A DNA stretch of 55,658 nt from Deltaproteobacteria bacterium RIFCSPHIGHO2_02_FULL_43_33. Its GTDB lineage: Bacteria; Desulfobacterota; GWC2-55-46; UBA9637. The position numbers and the translations under genes were made by a program. Below the pieces are notes generated by a model. It was not told the origin of the DNA. It was given only the letters and a program-made list of their open reading frames with translations, and did no database searches. Shown in pieces: positions 53,742 through 55,658 of this stretch (within the stretch, counting starts at the first letter, position 1; every line of letters begins with the position of its first letter). The stretch covers positions 1 to 55,658 of the forward strand of contig MGRL01000069.1 in assembly GCA_001798165.1 (NCBI GenBank), written 5' to 3'.

Positions 53742-53810
53742 ATTTACGGTTTGCGATTTTCGGTTGTCTAATTTAAAAATCGTAAATCGTAATTCGTAAT
53801 TCGTAAATCA
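53742..53810. repeat. Heptamer array with inverted arm (CGTAAAT type) between nuoJ and nuoK
   Basis: ATTTACGGTTTGCGATTTTCG faces CGTAAAT CGTAATT CGTAATT CGTAAAT in strict 7-base steps. Confidence 0.85.
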
Positions 53811-53813
53811 TTT

Positions 53814-54311
53814 TTACTTTATATCCTTTCTTCCCATCACGATAGCGCCCACCAAAGCCACAAGGAGTATTACTGAGACAATCTCGAATGGCAGGAGATA
53901 GGTTGTAAACATGGCCTTGCCTATCTCTGCAACGCTCCCGTTCAAATTGGTTGGCGCTAAAGACATACCCGTTAGTCTGCTGCCGGTAAGCGCAAATAGT
54001 ATCTCCAGTATAAGCGCTATGAGAAACACTATTACCCAGAATTGCCCAGCCGGCATAAAACTTTTAATAGCCGCATGTCGTATATCCAGCATCATGATGA
54101 CAAAGAGGAAGAGAACCATCACAGCGCCTACATAGATAAATATCTGGACAACAGCAAGAAACGGAGACCTGAGAAGAATAAATATTGCCGCCACCTGAAA
54201 AAAACATACTATCAGGGAGATGGCGCTGTGCACAGGATTTCGCAGCGAGACAACCCCTATTGCTGATATGATCGCTATTATTGCGAACATTAAGAAGAAT
54301 AGTTTTTCCAT
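53814..54311 (-). CDS. nuoJ: NADH-quinone oxidoreductase subunit J
   Basis: 165 residues, five membrane helices. VSLRNPVHSAISLIVCFFQV, FLAVVQIFIYVGAVMVLFLF (the pi-bulge helix) and the last segment EIVSVILLVALVGAIVMGRK are conserved. It follows nuoI on the minus strand with a heptamer array in the gap. Confidence 0.96.
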   Translation of the reverse strand: MEKLFFLMFAIIAIISAIGVVSLRNPVHSAISLIVCFFQVAAIFILLRSPFLAVVQIFIYVGAVMVLFLFVIMMLDIRHAAIKSFMPAGQFWVIVFLIALILEILFALTGSRLTGMSLAPTNLNGSVAEIGKAMFTTYLLPFEIVSVILLVALVGAIVMGRKDIK

Positions 54312-54315
54312 AAAT

Positions 54316-54376
54316 TAGCTCGTGGCTCATAGCTCATGGCTCATAGTTTTTGCTATCAGCTATGAGCTATCAGCTG
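54316..54376. repeat. Heptamer array with inverted arm (GCTCATA type) between nuoI and nuoJ
   Basis: GCTCGTG GCTCATA GCTCATG GCTCATA is answered by TATCAGCTATGAGCTATCAG; strict 7-base steps on both sides. Confidence 0.88.
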
Positions 54377-54382
54377 TCTTTT

Positions 54383-54928
54383 CTACCACCATCTCTTTCT
54401 TTTGCTCAAATCCGGTTTAATCTTGATGCCTTCCTTATTTCTTTCAAGCCTTGCCTTTACCACATAACCGCCTTCAAACTCAACAGGTATCTCTTGCGGC
54501 GCAAGAAGTTTTTGCTTGTCAGCAACGCCGCATTCCAAAGTAAAGCACGCAAGCTCATAATCCCTTCCCATCCTTACTGCGGTTGTTGGGCATGCATCTT
54601 CACAAAGGCCGCAGAACATGCACCGCACAAGATCTATCTTATATACCTTTGCAATCCTGTCAGCAATGCCTATGCCTCTGTCATCTTCCATAGGTATAAC
54701 TGTGATACATTGTGTCGGGCATGCCTTTGCGCAGAGCTCGCACGCAACGCAGAGTTCTCTTCCCTGAGCGTCTCTATTTAATGTATGAAGCCCTCTGAAT
54801 CTCTGATAGGGAATCCATTTTTCCTCATCAGGATAACGTAGAGTAAAAGACTTTGACACATTATACTTAAATGTCAGGGAAAGACCTTTGATAAAATCTA
54901 CAAAAAATATTTTTTTAAAAATATTCAT
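54383..54928 (-). CDS. nuoI: NADH-quinone oxidoreductase subunit I
   Basis: 181 residues. Two 4Fe-4S motifs, CVACELCAKACP and CMFCGLCEDACP, carry clusters N6a and N6b. The N terminus FVDFIKGLSLTFKYNVSKSF is amphipathic as usual. The C-terminal 40 residues (VVKARLERNKEGIKI) are longer and more basic than in many homologs. First nuo gene visible; nuoA-H must lie beyond the window or elsewhere, since a transposase relic is directly upstream. Confidence 0.95.
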   Translation of the reverse strand: MNIFKKIFFVDFIKGLSLTFKYNVSKSFTLRYPDEEKWIPYQRFRGLHTLNRDAQGRELCVACELCAKACPTQCITVIPMEDDRGIGIADRIAKVYKIDLVRCMFCGLCEDACPTTAVRMGRDYELACFTLECGVADKQKLLAPQEIPVEFEGGYVVKARLERNKEGIKIKPDLSKRKRWW

Positions 54929-54958
54929 ATTGGAAGCAAAAAGGGGACATGCTGCTTT

Positions 54959-55625
54959 TCACGCCCTTTTCTCCTTTCTCGGCCTACCCTTTGGATTTAA
55001 AGTTGATTCCAATCAAAGTTCCTTACACACCTTCATCTGCCACTCAGAGTTGCCATAAGGAGACTGTCTTATCACACTTTGTCTGACCTTTTCAAGCTCT
55101 TTTGAGGTTAAAGGCTCATCCACATATCTTTCCCAATCTCCAGGCAATTCTATTGGAATTTCATCCAGCAGAATACTTATCTTCTCACCTATCATCTCTC
55201 CATGTGATGACCATGTCCATTCTTTAGCAGAGCCGACTAAACCGGCCATTTTGGGATTTCCCTCAACATATCTCAAGACCATTAGCAGATGTTCATCTCT
55301 CTGTATGATGAAACTCTTGAATTGCCCCTGTCATATATGACCACTGCTTCCGTAGTGTCTGTGATAACGTCGGACATGACTCGTCATCAACCACTGCATC
55401 CACCTGCTCAGCTCATCTCCTCGCTCTGGCATTAGAACCATATGAAAATGATTCGGCATTAAACAGTATGCGAATATCTTTACAGGATGTCTTGCCTTTG
55501 CCTCTTTCATTATCTCTATGAATGCCTCATAATCCTTGTCCTTGTGAAAAACTTCCTGTCTTCCGTTACCCCTGTTGGTAATGTGATATAAATTTATCAG
55601 CTAATCCTCTAACAACTCTCGGCAT
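54959..55625 (-). pseudogene. REP-associated tyrosine transposase (RAYT), decayed
   Basis: Reconstructed from ATG 55625 (MPRVVRGLADKFI). A 2-base loss in the TATATA run near 55585 shifts the frame, after which HITNRGNGRQEVFHKDKDYE, IFAYCLMPNHFHMVLMPE (HUH-type His pair) and MTSHVRRYHRHYGSSGHI can be read. An in-frame TGA stands where the family has Trp (GHVWQGRFKSF) at about 55330, then LRYVEGNPKMAGLVGSAKEW continues to a second TGA at 55013, beyond which the typical tail LESTLNPKGRPRKEKRA follows to 54959. Three lesions, so no active enzyme. RAYTs mobilise REP hairpins, which this window has in number. Confidence 0.88.
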
Positions 55626-55658
55626 TGCTTATGTCCATTTTTTACATTAAAGTAGCCT

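Noticed and set aside
54959-55625. Reassignment of TGA to Trp or Gly, suggested by the RAYT frame
   Set aside because: One TGA replaces Trp and the other stands where Gly is likely, the gene also has a frameshift, and many intact genes in the window end at TGA with normal C termini.

Overview
The window is bacterial chromosome of moderate GC. It reads as a Gram-negative, respiring, chemotactic organism: it has an OmpA/Pal-type envelope protein, a Wzx flippase with an exopolysaccharide or O-antigen locus, a complex I operon, a membrane pyrophosphatase, chemosensory genes and an OmcS-like hexaheme cytochrome that points to extracellular electron transfer. The gene set fits lineages such as Desulfobacterota or Nitrospirota, but nothing here fixes the phylum; that is inference.

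Layout. 0-8 kb holds a cut-off DEAD-box helicase, a tRNA-Leu 3' remnant, a DUF362 protein, larB, a cheA-cheW-mcp cluster on the minus strand and a YdcF-like membrane protein. 8.2-30.4 kb is a plus-strand surface polysaccharide locus. It opens with an EPS-type winged-helix regulator whose promoter is bracketed by two palindromic operators. It continues with a UDP-sugar dehydrogenase, an Fcl-like epimerase, three radical SAM enzymes, Wzx, two methyltransferases, six glycosyltransferases, ManC, ManB and Gmd, then DUF2304 and a TMTC-like membrane glycosyltransferase. The stretch from about 10.2 to 20.8 kb differs in codon choice and carries none of the repeats seen elsewhere, so it looks imported. 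30.7-37.7 kb holds an ANTAR response regulator, a four-helix-bundle gene, the OmcS-like cytochrome with a promoter and a structured leader, a beta-propeller/OmpA protein and a set of membrane-anchored TPR proteins. 37.7-55.7 kb is all on the minus strand: nuoI-J-K, two antiporter-like subunits with a small membrane protein between them, a decayed DUF433/DUF5615 pair, nuoM-N, ispE, tRNA-Gln, prs, rplY, pth, hppA, ychF, a second four-helix-bundle gene and a zinc-ribbon protein. A broken REP-associated transposase gene closes the window.

The most unusual property is the repeat landscape. About twenty gene junctions carry arrays of degenerate heptamers. Each junction uses its own heptamer word, usually with an inverted arm so that the transcript folds into a long hairpin. 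Arrays also sit inside pth, manC and manB, cut a TMTC-like gene in two, and bracket both four-helix-bundle genes as inverted pairs. There are also three copies of a 149 bp hairpin element (two identical), four copies of a cruciform REP, two copies of a roughly 190 bp element and a perfect 39 bp palindrome. The best candidates for an undescribed system are (1) the heptamer arrays with the four-helix-bundle cassettes, (2) the OmcS-like locus with twin leader hairpins and five TPR proteins sharing one linker motif, and (3) the complex I operon with an extra antiporter-like subunit.
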